Assembly: GCA_003223645.1 (NCBI GenBank)
Contig: QHVT01000008.1
Location: 1 to 64,000 of the forward strand
Length of the DNA stretch: 64,000 nt
Direction: 5' to 3'
DNA from: Acidobacteriota bacterium
Lineage (GTDB): Bacteria; Acidobacteriota; Thermoanaerobaculia; Gp7-AA8
In this document: one piece after another, positions 1-8,751 of the stretch
Layout: each line of letters opens with the position of its first letter
How positions within the stretch are numbered: the first letter of the stretch is position 1
Made by a program: the position numbers and the translations under genes
Notes under the pieces: model-generated
Database searches by the model: none
Seen by the model: the letters and a program-made list of their open reading frames with translations, nothing else
Told to the model about the DNA's origin: nothing

Positions 1-3000
1 CAGGTCTCACCGGCCGTGAAGTCGACCGTCGGGTCCAGCGTCCACGTCGTCGGACCGCCGCTCAGCGCGAACGCATGAGCACCGGAGGTCGCGCAGGAGA
101 TCGTGAATGACGCACCCGTCGCGTTGACGGGCTCGCTGAACGTGACCGTGACGTTGGTATTGGAGGTCTGATTGGTTGCGGCGTTTGTCGGCGTCGTCGC
201 CGTCACCGTGGGCGCGGCGTCGACGGTGAACGAGAAGACATAGTCCGCGGGCATGTTGTCCGGCGGATCGAACGCGTCGGTATCGGTGACCTGCGCGGCG
301 ACGACCGTCACGGTGCAAAGCTCGCCGAACGTGAAGTCGACGTTCGGATTGAGGGTGAACGTGGTGCTCGGGCTGGCGCTCGTGGTGAACGTATGCGAGC
401 CGGAAGAGGCGCAGGAGATGGTGAAGCTCGAGCCGCTCGCGTTCACCGACTCGCTGAAGTTGACGGTGATGTTCGTGTTCGCGGCGGCCTGCGGAGCGCC
501 GTTCGTGGGGGTCGTCGACGTGACGGTCGGCGCGGCGTCGACCGAGAACGAGAAGACGTAGTTCGCCAGCATGTTGTCCGGCGGATCGCCCGCATCCTGG
601 TCGGTGACCTGCGCCGCGACCACCGTCACGGTGCACGTCTCACCGCCGGTGAAGTCGGTGGTGGGATCGAGCGTGAACGTGGTCGGACCGCCGCTCAGCG
701 CGAAGCTGTGCGAGCCGGAAGTCGTGCAGGAGATCGTGAATGAAGACGCCGTCGCGTTCACCGCCTCGTCGAACGTGACAGTGACGTTGGTCGACGGGAA
801 CGTCGTCGAGGCGTTGGTCGGCGTGGTGGCCGTGACGCTGGGCGGATTGTCGGTCGTGAACGACCAGACGAAATTCGCGAGCATGTTGTCGGGCGGATCG
901 TTCGCGTCGTTGTCGCTGACCTGCGCCGCGAGCACGGTCGCGGTGCACAGCTCGCTGTTGCCGAAGTCGGTGTTCGGATCGACGGTCCACGTGGTCGGGC
1001 CGCCGCTGACGGTGACGGTGTGCGCACCGGTGTTGACGCAGCTGATGGTCACGGAGCTGTTGGTGATGGTGACCGGCTCGCTGAACGTGACGGAGAGGTT
1101 CGTGTTCGTGGCGACGTTTGTCGAGCCGTTCGTCGGCGTGACCGCCGTGACGCTCGGCGCCGCATCGATCGAGAACGTGAACACGTAGTCACCCACCATG
1201 TTGTCCGGCGGATCGAACGCGTCGGTGTCGGTGATCTGCGCCGCCAGCGCCGTCACGGTGCAGGTCTCACCGGCCGTGAAGTCGACCGTCGGGTCCAGCG
1301 TCCACGTCGTCGGACCGCCGCTCAGCGCGAACGCATGAGCACCGGAGGTCGCGCAGGAGATCGTGAATGACGCACCCGTCGCGTTGACGGGCTCGCTGAA
1401 CGTGACCGTGACGTTGGTATTGGAGGTCTGGTTGGTTGCGCCGTTCGTCGGCGTCGTGGCCGTCACGGTGGGCGCGGCGTCGACGGTGAACGAGAAGACA
1501 TAGTCCGCGGGCATGTTGTCCGGCGGATCGAACGCGTCGGTATCGGTCACCTGCGCGGCGACGACTGTCACGGTGCAAAGCTCGCCGAACGTGAAGTCGA
1601 CGTTCGGATTGAGCGTGAACGTGGTGCTCGGGCTGGCGCTCGTGGTGAACGTATGCGAGCCGGAAGTGGCGCAGGAGATGGTGAAGCTCGAGCCGCTCGC
1701 GTTCACGGACTCGCTGAAGTTGATGGTGACATTCGTGTTCGCCGCAACCTGCGGCGCGCCGTTCGTCGGTGTGGTCGTCGTGACCGCGGGTGCGGCGTCG
1801 ACGCCGAACGAGAAGACGTAGTCGCTGACCATGTTGTCCGGCGGATCGCCGGCATCCTGGTCGGTGACCTGCGCGGCGACGACGGTCACGGTGCAGGTCT
1901 CACCGCCGGTGAAGTCGGTGGTGGGATCGAGCGTGAACGTAGTCGGTCCGCCGCTGAGCGCGAACGTGTGCGCGCCAGACGTCGTGCACGAGATCGTGAA
2001 CGAGGATGCCGCGGCGTTGACCGCTTCGTCGAACGTCACCGTGACGTTGGTATCGGGAGACGTGGTGCTGGCGTTAGTCGGAGTCGTCGCCGTGACGCTT
2101 GGCGGGTTGTCGGTCGTGAACGACCAGACGAAATTCGCGAGCATGTTGTCCGGCGGGTCGTTGCTGTCGTTGTCGCTGACCTGCGCCGCGAGCACGGTCG
2201 CGGTGCACAGCTCACCGTTGCCGAAGTCGGTGTTCGGATCGACGGTCCACGTGGTCGGGCCGCCGCTGACGGTGACGGTGTGCGCGCCGGTGTTGGCGCA
2301 GCTGACGGTCACGGAACTGTTGGTGATCGTCACCGGCTCGCTGAACGTGACGCTGAGGTTCGTGTTCGTGGCGACGGTCACGGAGCCGTTGGTCGGAGTG
2401 ACCGCGGTGACCGATGGCGCGGCGTCGATGGTGAAGCTGAAGACGTAGTTCGCCAGCATGTTGTCCGGCGGGTCGACGAGGTCGGCGTCGGTGATGCCGG
2501 CCGCGAACACCGTCACGGTGCAGGTCTCACCCGGCGTGAAGTCGGTGTTCGGGTCGAGCGTGAAGCTCGCGCTCGGGCTGGCGCTGGTGGTGAACGTGTG
2601 CGCGCCGGAGGTGCCGCAGGTGATGTCGAAGCTCGCGCCGGCGGCATTGACGGACTCGTCGAAGTTGATCGTGACGTTCGTATTCGACGTCCGGTCGGTC
2701 GCGCCGTTCGCGGGCGTCGTCGAGCTCACCGACGGAGCTGCGTCGACGGTGAAGCTGAACACGTAGTTCGCCGCCATGTTGTCCGGCGGATCGAAGGCGT
2801 CCGTGTCAGTGATGCCGGCCGCGAACACGGTCACGGTGCAGGTCTCACCCTGCGTGAAGTCGGCGTTCGGATTGAGCGTGAAGGTCGTGTTCGGGCTGGC
2901 GCTGGTCGTGAACGTGTGCGCGCCGGAGGTGGCGCAGGTGACGTCGAAGCTCGCGCCCGCCGCATTCACCTGCTCGCTGAAGTTGATCGTGACGTTCGTG

Positions 3001-5290
3001 TCGGCCGCAACCTGCGGCGCGCCGTTCGTCGGCGTGGTCGTCGTGACCGCGGGTGCGGCGTCGATGCCGAACGAGAAGACGTAGTCGCTGACCATGTTGT
3101 CCGGCGGATCGCCGGCATCCTGGTCGGTGACCTGCGCGGCGACGACGGTCACGGTGCAGGTCTCACCGCCGGTGAAGTCGGTGGTGGGATCGAGCGTGAA
3201 CGTGGTCGGTCCGCCGCTGAGCGCGAACGTGTGCGCGCCGGACGTCGTGCACGAGATCGTGAACGAGGATGCCGCGGCGTTGACCGCTTCGTCGAAGGTC
3301 ACCGTGACGTTGCCATCGAGAGACGTAGTGCCGGCGTTGGCCGGAGTCGTCGCCGTGACGCTCGGCGGGTTGTCGGTCGTGAACGTCCAGACGAAGTTCG
3401 CCAACATGTTGTCCGGCGGATCGTTGCTGTCGTTGTCGCTGACCTGCGCCGCGAACACGGTCGCGGTGCACAGCTCGCCGTTGCCGAAGTCGGAGGCCGG
3501 ATCGACGGTCCACGTGGTCGGGCCGCCGCTGACCGAGACCGTGTGCGCACCGGTGTTGGCGCAGCTGACGGTCACGGAGCTGTTGGTGATCGTCACCGGC
3601 TCGCTGAACGTGACGGTGAGATTCGTGTTCGTCGCAACGGTCACGGAGCCGTTGGTCGGAGTGACCGCGGTGACGCTGGGCGCGGCGTCGATCGAGAACG
3701 AGAAGACGTAGTCCGCCAGCATGTTGTCCGGCGGATCGTTCGCATCGACGTCCGTCACCTGCGCCGCAACCACGGTCACGGTGCAGGTCTCGCCTTCGGT
3801 GAAGTCGGTCGTCGGATCGAGCGAGAACGAGCTCGGGCCGCCGCCGAGGGCGAACGGATGCGCGCCGGAGACGGTGCAGGAGATCGTGAACGCCGAGCCG
3901 TTCGCATTGACCGGCTCGTCGAAGTTGACGGTGATGTTCGTGTTCGATGCGCGATTGACCGCGCCGTTCGCCGGAGTCGTCGAAGTGACGCTCGGCGCCG
4001 CGTCGATCGTGAACGAGAACACGTAGTTCGCCACGATGTTGTCCGGCGGATCGTTCGCGTCGTTGTCGGCCACGTCGGCGGCGAAGATCGTCGCGGTGCA
4101 GCTCTCGCCCTGCGTGAAGTCGGTGGGGTTGATCGTGTACGACAACGGCCCGCCGATGATGGAGGAGTTGCCCGTATCGTGCGTGCCGGAGGTGCCGCAG
4201 ACGATCTGGAACCAGTTGCCGCTGAGCGTGACGTTCTCGCTGAAGTTGACGGTGACGTCGGAGTTCGACGGAACGCCCGTCGCGCCGTTCGCCGGAGTCG
4301 TGCTCTGCACCGACGGCGGCGCGTCGAAGCCGACGGTGAAGACGTAGTTCGCCAGCATGTTGTCGGGCGGATCGTTCGTATCGCTGTCGCTGACCTGCGC
4401 CGCGAGCACCGTGATGGTGCACGACTCGCCCGCCGTGAAGTCGACGTTCGGATTGAGCGTCCAAGTCGTCGGACCGCCGCTCAGCGCAAACGTGTGCGAG
4501 CCGGAGGTCCCGCAGGAGATCGTGAACGACGAAGCCGTGACGCTCACCGGCTCGCTGAACGTGACGGTGAGATCGGTGTCGGGCTGCGCGAACGAGCCGT
4601 TCGTCGGAGTCGTCGCCGTCACCGTGGGCGCCGCGTCGATGGAGAACGAGAACACGTAGTTCGCGGCCATCGCGTCGGGCGGATCGTTCGAGTCCACGTC
4701 GGTGATGTTCGCGGCGAAGACCGTCGCCGTGCAGCTCTCGTTTTCGGTGAAGTCGGTCGGGTTGATGGTGAACGTCGCCGGTCCGCCGCTGACCGCGGAG
4801 TTGCTCGGGTCGTGGAGGCCGGACGCGCTGCAGGAGATCTGGAACCAGGTGCCGGCCGCGTTGACCGGCTCGCTAAACGCGATCGTGACGTTCGAGTTCA
4901 ACGGCACGCCGACCGCGCCGTTGAGCGGCGTCGTCGAGGTGACGGTGGGCTGCGCGTCGACGCTGAACGTGAAGACGTAGTTCGCCGCCATGTTGTTCGG
5001 CGGATCGGTCACGTCGTTGTCCGTAACCTGCGAGGCAAACACCGTTGCGGTGCAGCTCTCGCCCTGCGTGAAGTCCGTCGGATTGATGGTGAACGTCGTC
5101 GCTCCGCCGCTGACGCCGGAGTTGCCGGTGTCGTGCGTGCCGGAAGTGGCGCACGCGATCGAGAACCAGGTGCCGGCGACGGTGACGGGCTCGCTGAACG
5201 TGATCGTCACGTTGCTGTTCAAAGTCACGCCGGCCGCGCCGTTCGCGGGCGTCGTGCTCTGCACGGTCGGCGACGCATCGACGTTGATCG
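1..5290 (-). repeat. Tandem array of ~315-bp Big_5 domain units with a 1260-bp higher-order period
   Basis: Domain units of 309-321 bp repeat about 16 times inside the giant gene. Bases 1-530 recur nearly unchanged at 1261-1790 (exact 1260-bp offset), and 561-1190 recurs at 1821-2450 and again near 3084-3710 (offset 1263). This points to duplication of blocks of about four domains. Units beyond about 3720 are more diverged. Confidence 0.85.
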
Positions 5291-7112
5291 TGAACGAGCA
5301 GGTGCCCGACACATCGACGCCGCCGTTGGCGGTGCCGCCGCTGTCGCGGACGCGGAGTGTGATGTTCGCCGTTCCGGTTGCACCGGCCACCGGAGTGAAT
5401 GTGAGCGTGCCGTTCGCGCTGACCGCCGGCCCCGCGGTGAAGAGTCCGGGATTGCTGTTCGCGGTGACTTCGAACGTGAGGGTCTGGCTCGATTCATTGG
5501 CCGGACCGGGGCTCATGCCGGTCGCCCAACCGGGGAACGACGCCGCGCCGAGGGAGCTGTCGGCGATGACGCTCGGACCGCAGCTGAAGCTCGGCGCGTC
5601 GTTGACCGGATTGACGGTGATCGTCACGGTCGCGGTGTTCGACACCTTGTTCGAGCTGTCCTTGGCGGTGTAGGTGAACGTGTCGGTGCCGAAGAAGTTC
5701 GGGTTCGGGGTGTAGGTCAGGTTCGGCGCGACGCCGGAGAGCACGCCGTTCGTCGGCGGGCTGACGATCTGCCAGGTGAGCGCGCTGCCTTCCGGATCAG
5801 TCGCGCTCAGCGTCACGCTGACCGGGACTTCCTCGTTGGTCGTACGCGAGAGGTTCTGCGCGACCGGCGCGTCGTTGACGCTGCCGATCGTGATCGTGAC
5901 GATCGCGTCGTCGTTGCTCGTGCCGTCGCTGACGCGATACGTGAACGTGTCGGTGCCGAAGAAGTTATGCGCGGGGTTGTACGTGAACGCGCCGTTGCTG
6001 CTGAGGACCACGCTGCCGTGCGACGGATTGGTGAGGAGCGTCGCGGTGAGCGCCGGCCCGTCGGCATCGACGTCGTTGGCGAGGACTCCGGGCGCCGCGA
6101 CGTTGAGCGGCGTGTCTTCCGGCGTGTTGTACGCGTCGTCGTTGGCGATCGGCGCGCTGGAGTTCTTGTTGGAGACTTTGATCGTCACTTCCGCGACGTT
6201 CGAGTCTTTCGTGCCGTTGTTCGCCTTGTAGTTGAACTTGTCGGTGGTGTCGCTCGTCGGATTGTCGGGGGTGTAGGTGAAGCTGCCGTCGGGGTTGAGC
6301 ACGACGTTGCCGTGCGACGGGGTGCTGACCGGCGTGGCGGTGAGCGGCTTGCCGTTCGGATCGCCGTCGTTGCCGAGGACTCCGGGCGCGTTGACGGCGA
6401 GGCCCTGTCCCGACTTGCGCGCGAACGAATCGTCCTGCGCGAACGGTCCGCTGTTATCGACGAAGCTGTCGAAGCGGAAGTAGATGAAGTCGTCCGTGGT
6501 GTTCGCGACCGCGAAGACCCGGAGCATGCGAACGGCGGTCGCGCCGTCGGACGCCATGCCGGTGACGAGCGGAGCGATGTTGTTCCAGTCGTTGCCGTTG
6601 CCATCGAGGACGAAGTTGCGCGAGCCGGGGGTGTTCGCCGAATGACGGCGGCCGACCGGAGGCGGAATCATGATCGGCGAGCCGTTCGGCTGCGTCAGAA
6701 CGTGCTGCGTGAAGAAGCCATCCGTGGCATCGAACCCGACGTGAATGCTCCGCGTCTCAATTCCAGGCACGGCGGAGTACGGGATGCGCGTTTCCAGAAG
6801 AACGAGGCCGCTGGGAGTTTGGAGGCCGGCGGGACGAACGGTGAGATCGAGATCGACGGGAGGACCGAAGACGCCGGCGGTGCAAACCTGGCGATAGATG
6901 CGTGTTTCCTGTGCCGACGTATCCGTCGTGACGGCGCGGGTGACGAGAATCGTGTCGACCCCGGTCATGCCGCCTTCGTTGCAGCCGACGTCCGGCAGGT
7001 TGTCGATCAGGACGCGGAAGTCCGCAGTTGCTGCCGACGCGAGAATGGGAAAAGCAGCGACAGCGAATAACAACGCAAATACGGCAGTCAGCCGGCGACG
7101 CGACGCGACCAT
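1..7112 (-). CDS. Giant secreted Big_5 (Ig-like) repeat protein, 3' end outside window
   Basis: The open frame runs without a stop for about 2370 codons and leaves the window at its 3' end. The ATG at 7112 follows AAAGGGG by 7-8 nt and starts a clear signal peptide (MVASRRRLTAVFALLFAVAA, then ILASA). A roughly 170-residue N-terminal region follows, then about 400 residues of VCBS/cadherin-like tandem repeats (PxANDDAY, GVLxND, GSFTYTP, GTDTFTYxxxD). The rest is about 16 Big_5-type domains of about 105 residues, each with TPTNGATNxxxNTNVTVTFS, a Cys in FTISC, a second Cys in GETCTVTV and a closing DPPDNM. The two conserved Cys per domain could form a disulfide. The architecture is typical of surface or extracellular adhesion and matrix proteins; the ligand is unknown. 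Large plus-strand ORFs here are antisense artefacts. Confidence 0.85.
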   Translation of the reverse strand, partial: MVASRRRLTAVFALLFAVAAFPILASAATADFRVLIDNLPDVGCNEGGMTGVDTILVTRAVTTDTSAQETRIYRQVCTAGVFGPPVDLDLTVRPAGLQTPSGLVLLETRIPYSAVPGIETRSIHVGFDATDGFFTQHVLTQPNGSPIMIPPPVGRRHSANTPGSRNFVLDGNGNDWNNIAPLVTGMASDGATAVRMLRVFAVANTTDDFIYFRFDSFVDNSGPFAQDDSFARKSGQGLAVNAPGVLGNDGDPNGKPLTATPVSTPSHGNVVLNPDGSFTYTPDNPTSDTTDKFNYKANNGTKDSNVAEVTIKVSNKNSSAPIANDDAYNTPEDTPLNVAAPGVLANDVDADGPALTATLLTNPSHGSVVLSSNGAFTYNPAHNFFGTDTFTYRVSDGTSNDDAIVTITIGSVNDAPVAQNLSRTTNEEVPVSVTLSATDPEGSALTWQIVSPPTNGVLSGVAPNLTYTPNPNFFGTDTFTYTAKDSSNKVSNTATVTITVNPVNDAPSFSCGPSVIADSSLGAASFPGWATGMSPGPANESSQTLTFEVTANSNPGLFTAGPAVSANGTLTFTPVAGATGTANITLRVRDSGGTANGGVDVSGTCSFTINVDASPTVQSTTPANGAAGVTLNSNVTITFSEPVTVAGTWFSIACATSGTHDTGNSGVSGGATTFTINPTDFTQGESCTATVFASQVTDNDVTDPPNNMAANYVFTFSVDAQPTVTSTTPLNGAVGVPLNSNVTIAFSEPVNAAGTWFQISCSASGLHDPSNSAVSGGPATFTINPTDFTENESCTATVFAANITDVDSNDPPDAMAANYVFSFSIDAAPTVTATTPTNGSFAQPDTDLTVTFSEPVSVTASSFTISCGTSGSHTFALSGGPTTWTLNPNVDFTAGESCTITVLAAQVSDSDTNDPPDNMLANYVFTVGFDAPPSVQSTTPANGATGVPSNSDVTVNFSENVTLSGNWFQIVCGTSGTHDTGNSSIIGGPLSYTINPTDFTQGESCTATIFAADVADNDANDPPDNIVANYVFSFTIDAAPSVTSTTPANGAVNRASNTNITVNFDEPVNANGSAFTISCTVSGAHPFALGGGPSSFSLDPTTDFTEGETCTVTVVAAQVTDVDANDPPDNMLADYVFSFSIDAAPSVTAVTPTNGSVTVATNTNLTVTFSEPVTITNSSVTVSCANTGAHTVSVSGGPTTWTVDPASDFGNGELCTATVFAAQVSDNDSNDPPDNMLANFVWTFTTDNPPSVTATTPANAGTTSLDGNVTVTFDEAVNAAASSFTISCTTSGAHTFALSGGPTTFTLDPTTDFTGGETCTVTVVAAQVTDQDAGDPPDNMVSDYVFSFGIDAAPAVTTTTPTNGAPQVAADTNVTINFSEQVNAAGASFDVTCATSGAHTFTTSASPNTTFTLNPNADFTQGETCTVTVFAAGITDTDAFDPPDNMAANYVFSFTVDAAPSVSSTTPANGATDRTSNTNVTINFDESVNAAGASFDITCGTSGAHTFTTSASPSASFTLDPNTDFTPGETCTVTVFAAGITDADLVDPPDNMLANYVFSFTIDAAPSVTAVTPTNGSVTVATNTNLSVTFSEPVTITNSSVTVSCANTGAHTVTVSGGPTTWTVDPNTDFGNGELCTATVLAAQVSDNDSNDPPDNMLANFVWSFTTDNPPSVTATTPTNASTTSPDTNVTVTFDEAVNAAASSFTISCTTSGAHTFALSGGPTTFTLDPTTDFTGGETCTVTVVAAQVTDQDAGDPPDNMVSDYVFSFGVDAAPAVTTTTPTNGAPQVAANTNVTINFSESVNASGSSFTISCATSGSHTFTTSASPSTTFTLNPNVDFTFGELCTVTVVAAQVTDTDAFDPPDNMPADYVFSFTVDAAPTVTATTPTNGATNQTSNTNVTVTFSEPVNATGASFTISCATSGAHAFALSGGPTTWTLDPTVDFTAGETCTVTALAAQITDTDAFDPPDNMVGDYVFTFSIDAAPSVTAVTPTNGSTNVATNTNLSVTFSEPVTITNSSVTISCVNTGAHTVTVSGGPTTWTVDPNTDFGNSELCTATVLAAQVSDNDANDPPDNMLANFVWSFTTDNPPSVTATTPTNASTTFPSTNVTVTFDEAVNATASSFTISCTTSGSHSFALSGGPTTFTLDPTTDFTGGETCTVTVVAAQVTDQDAGDPPDNMLANYVFSFSVDAAPTVTSTTPTNGAPQAAANTNITVNFSESVNASGSSFTISCASSGSHTFTTSASPSTTFTLNPNVDFTFGELCTVTVVAAQVTDTDAFDPPDNMPADYVFSFTVDAAPTVTATTPTNAATNQTSNTNVTVTFSEPVNATGASFTISCATSGAHAFALSGGPTTWTLDPTVDFTAGET

Positions 7113-7195
7113 CAAGCACACCCCTTTTGAGAGACCACCGTGGAAATACACCCGAGGAACATGGCTAACCCGAGCGAAATTCGGACGATGCGCAT
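7112..7195 (-). CDS. Possible 27-residue leader ORF overlapping the giant gene start
   Basis: A short ORF (MRIVRISLGLAMFLG, then CISTVVSQKGCA) has a positively charged start and a hydrophobic core. Its TGA overlaps the ATG of the giant gene as TGATG, the arrangement used in translational coupling. It begins directly after the T-tract of the hairpin at 7206-7240. Its own ribosome site is weak (GGGTGCTATC before ATG). It could be a coupled leader or a chance ORF. Confidence 0.25.
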   Translation of the reverse strand: MRIVRISLGLAMFLGCISTVVSQKGCA

Positions 7196-7205
7196 GATAG
7201 CACCC

Positions 7206-7240
7206 AAAAAAGAAAAGGCCGTCGCGCTCCCCGACGGCCT
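7206..7240 (-). terminator. Rho-independent terminator
   Basis: AGGCCGTCG (7216-7224) and CGACGGCCT (7232-7240) form a perfect 9-bp stem with a 7-nt loop. On the minus strand the stem is followed by TTTTCTTTTTT. It lies upstream of the giant gene, so it ends a transcript coming from the right or works as a leader attenuator. Confidence 0.7.
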
Positions 7241-7248
7241 CAACCGGA

Positions 7249-7312
7249 CGAAGCGGGCGAACGTGATCGCCACCCGCCGCAATCGCACGCCCCCGCGATC
7301 ACGCCCGCTTCG
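7249..7312 (-). ncRNA. Structured element between two terminator hairpins (candidate small RNA or leader)
   Basis: Between the two minus-strand terminators lies a long imperfect hairpin. An 11-bp outer stem pairs 7249-7259 with 7302-7312, then after a 4-nt bulge (7260-7263) a 7-bp stem pairs 7264-7270 with 7295-7301, closing a 24-nt loop. No known riboswitch or sRNA consensus was recognised. A TACAAT at 7368-7373 (minus strand) could be a -10 box, but no convincing -35 was seen. Confidence 0.3.
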
Positions 7313-7324
7313 CATATCCTCGTG

Positions 7325-7358
7325 AAAACAAAAAGAGGGCGTGCGGTACGCCCTCTTT
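7325..7358 (-). terminator. Rho-independent terminator
   Basis: AAAGAGGGCGT (7332-7342) pairs with ACGCCCTCTTT (7348-7358) in an 11-bp stem with a 5-nt loop. The minus strand continues into TTTTTGTTTT. It could end the MerR/CPMH transcript, whose last gene stops at 7692, or a short RNA started near 7361. Confidence 0.65.
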
Positions 7359-7416
7359 CCGTCGCGTATTGTACTCACCCGGTTGTTTTTGCACGTGACC
7401 GGCGTCACGTGGGAGC

Positions 7417-7691
7417 CTCCTGGCCTCCTGGCCTCCTAGTACGTCAATTGCGCGTCGTGGAGCGGCGGCCGCCTCGGCCGCCGGAGCGCAGCGACAACCA
7501 GATGCAGCGTTTTGATTTCGGCGGCCGAGGGCGGCCGCCGCTCCACAGTTTCGTGATTGAAGCTCAGTAGTGGTCGTTCAAACTTGAAAACTCTTGGTTG
7601 CCCGATCTCCCGTCTGGGAGGCCTGGAGGCCCGGAGGCCTGGAGGCCCGGAGGCTTGGAGGCCCGGAGGCCTGGAGGCCCCGCATCCGGTG
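7417..7691. repeat. Intergenic repeat cluster: family A palindrome flanked by AGGCC-type tandem octamers
   Basis: This gene-free stretch has CCTGGCCTCCTGGCCTCC at about 7418-7437, a family A palindrome at 7457-7546 (GTGGAGCGGCGG to CCGCTCCAC) and a GGAGGCCT/GGAGGCCC tandem octamer run at about 7617-7681. The octamers on the two sides are roughly complementary, so the whole could fold as one hairpin. Confidence 0.7.
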
Positions 7692-8195
7692 TCACCGATG
7701 ATCGGGCGCCTCCGCGGGAGATGAACTTACGGGGTCCCCGGTGTGGTGCTCCCCGATCTGAAACCGCAGAAACGCCTGCACGGCATCACGCGCGCGGCCC
7801 GGCTTGGCGGTGATGCGCACCCGCGCTCCGTTCGGGATCTCTTCATAGCGATATTCGATCGAGTCGCCGAGCTCCTTCATCGTCTCCGCGCCGTCGGGCA
7901 TCCGGCCGTGAATCTCGACCGGCTTCGCGAAGTCGCCGGCCGTGAACTCTTTAGCGATCGATTTGAGGTGCGTCCGGATCGCGGCGACGCTCTCCGCATC
8001 GTTCGCGTCGAGCGAGCGCGCCTCGATGGCGCCTCCGTCTTCCAAGAGGCGAAAGTTGTGCGTCGTCTTGTCATGCGAGAAGCCCATCACGCGATCGCCC
8101 GCCTCGGCGACATGTTTCGCGTGCATCGGACAGTTCTCGTGGTCTTGCGCGACCAGCGGCAGCGTGAGGAGCAGGATCAGCATCAGTTTTCTCAT
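7692..8195 (-). CDS. Secreted CPMH-motif protein in a MerR operon
   Basis: A 167-residue exported protein with a short signal peptide (MRKLMLILLLTLPLVAQ) followed at once by DHENCPMHAKH, a Cys/His-rich motif that suggests metal binding. A central alpha/beta region and a conserved-looking tail RDAVQAFLRFQIGEHHTGD follow. ATG at 8195 has AAAGGAA 6-7 nt upstream; an upstream in-frame start would remove the signal peptide from the N-terminus. The ATG overlaps the TGA of the merR gene (ATGA), so the two are translationally coupled and this protein is probably an effector of the MerR regulon. The exact function is unknown; metal or oxidant handling in the periplasm is an inference. Confidence 0.7.
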   Translation of the reverse strand: MRKLMLILLLTLPLVAQDHENCPMHAKHVAEAGDRVMGFSHDKTTHNFRLLEDGGAIEARSLDANDAESVAAIRTHLKSIAKEFTAGDFAKPVEIHGRMPDGAETMKELGDSIEYRYEEIPNGARVRITAKPGRARDAVQAFLRFQIGEHHTGDPVSSSPAEAPDHR

Positions 8196-8743
8196 GGTCG
8201 TTCCTTTCGTTTGCGCAGCCCTTCGAGCAGAAACGCGGCTTCGCCTTCGCGCGTCGCGGCGAGTTGCCCGTCCCATTCTTCGACGATCCCCGCGAGCTCC
8301 TCGCGCATCGCCTGCATCTCCGCGATGCGGCGATCGAGCCCGGCGAGCTTCTCACCCGCCAGCGCGCGCACACCGCGGCACGGAGGCGTGCCCTGGTCGC
8401 GCTGGCGAAGGATGCGCGCCAGCTCGGCGAGCGAGAAGCCGATCGCGATCGCTCTCCGGATGAGCATCACGCGGCCGGCACTCTCACGCACGTGGTAGCG
8501 ATAGCCGTTCGCCCCGCGCACCGGGGCGGGAAGCACTCCCACCCGCTCGTAGTGGCGGATCGTGTCGGCGCTCACTCCGCACATTCGCGCGAGCTCGCCT
8601 GTGAGGATTTCGTCGTTCGGCGAGTTTATCCCGCGCGTAGACGCGGGATCTGCGGAACCACCGCGAGATCCATCCCTGGATCCGGTGGCACCGGAGATCC
8701 CGCGTCTCCGCGCGGGATAAACTGAACCGATTTCGTCTTTCAC
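8192..8743 (-). CDS. MerR-family transcriptional regulator with a repeat inserted near its N-terminus
   Basis: The HTH (LTGELARMCGVSADTIRHYE) and following wing (GYRYHV) are typical of MerR, then a dimerisation helix with one Cys (TPPCRGV). The C-terminal metal-loop cysteines of CadR/ZntR are absent, so the inducer cannot be named. No ATG, GTG or TTG lies just before the HTH. GTG at 8743 gives V-K-DEI, then 41 extra residues from a palindromic repeat, then again DEI and the HTH. It sits directly downstream of a MerR-type promoter, so the mRNA may be leaderless. The gene ends by a 4-nt overlap with the CPMH gene. About 183 residues. Confidence 0.8.
   Translation of the reverse strand: MKDEIGSVYPARRRGISGATGSRDGSRGGSADPASTRGINSPNDEILTGELARMCGVSADTIRHYERVGVLPAPVRGANGYRYHVRESAGRVMLIRRAIAIGFSLAELARILRQRDQGTPPCRGVRALAGEKLAGLDRRIAEMQAMREELAGIVEEWDGQLAATREGEAAFLLEGLRKRKERP
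8624..8722. repeat. Family C palindromic repeat (copy 1), in frame inside merR
   Basis: GTTTATCCCGCGCG at 8624 and its complement ending GCGCGGGATAAAC at 8722 form the outer arms. GATTTCGTC occurs at 8606-8614 and again at 8729-8737, flanking the element as a 9-bp direct repeat 123 bp apart (41 codons). A second family member lies at 58643-58781. Confidence 0.85.
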
Positions 8744-8751
8744 GCCGGACA

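Noticed and set aside
1653-7070. A plus-strand open frame of about 1800 codons, rich in Arg, Val, Asp and Gly, plus several 100-200-codon frames starting MLSGGS
   Set aside because: They are antisense to the giant Big_5 gene. The minus-strand frame shows a signal peptide, a ribosome site and regular domains; the plus-strand frames are low-complexity shadows caused by high GC in codon position 3 and by the repeats.
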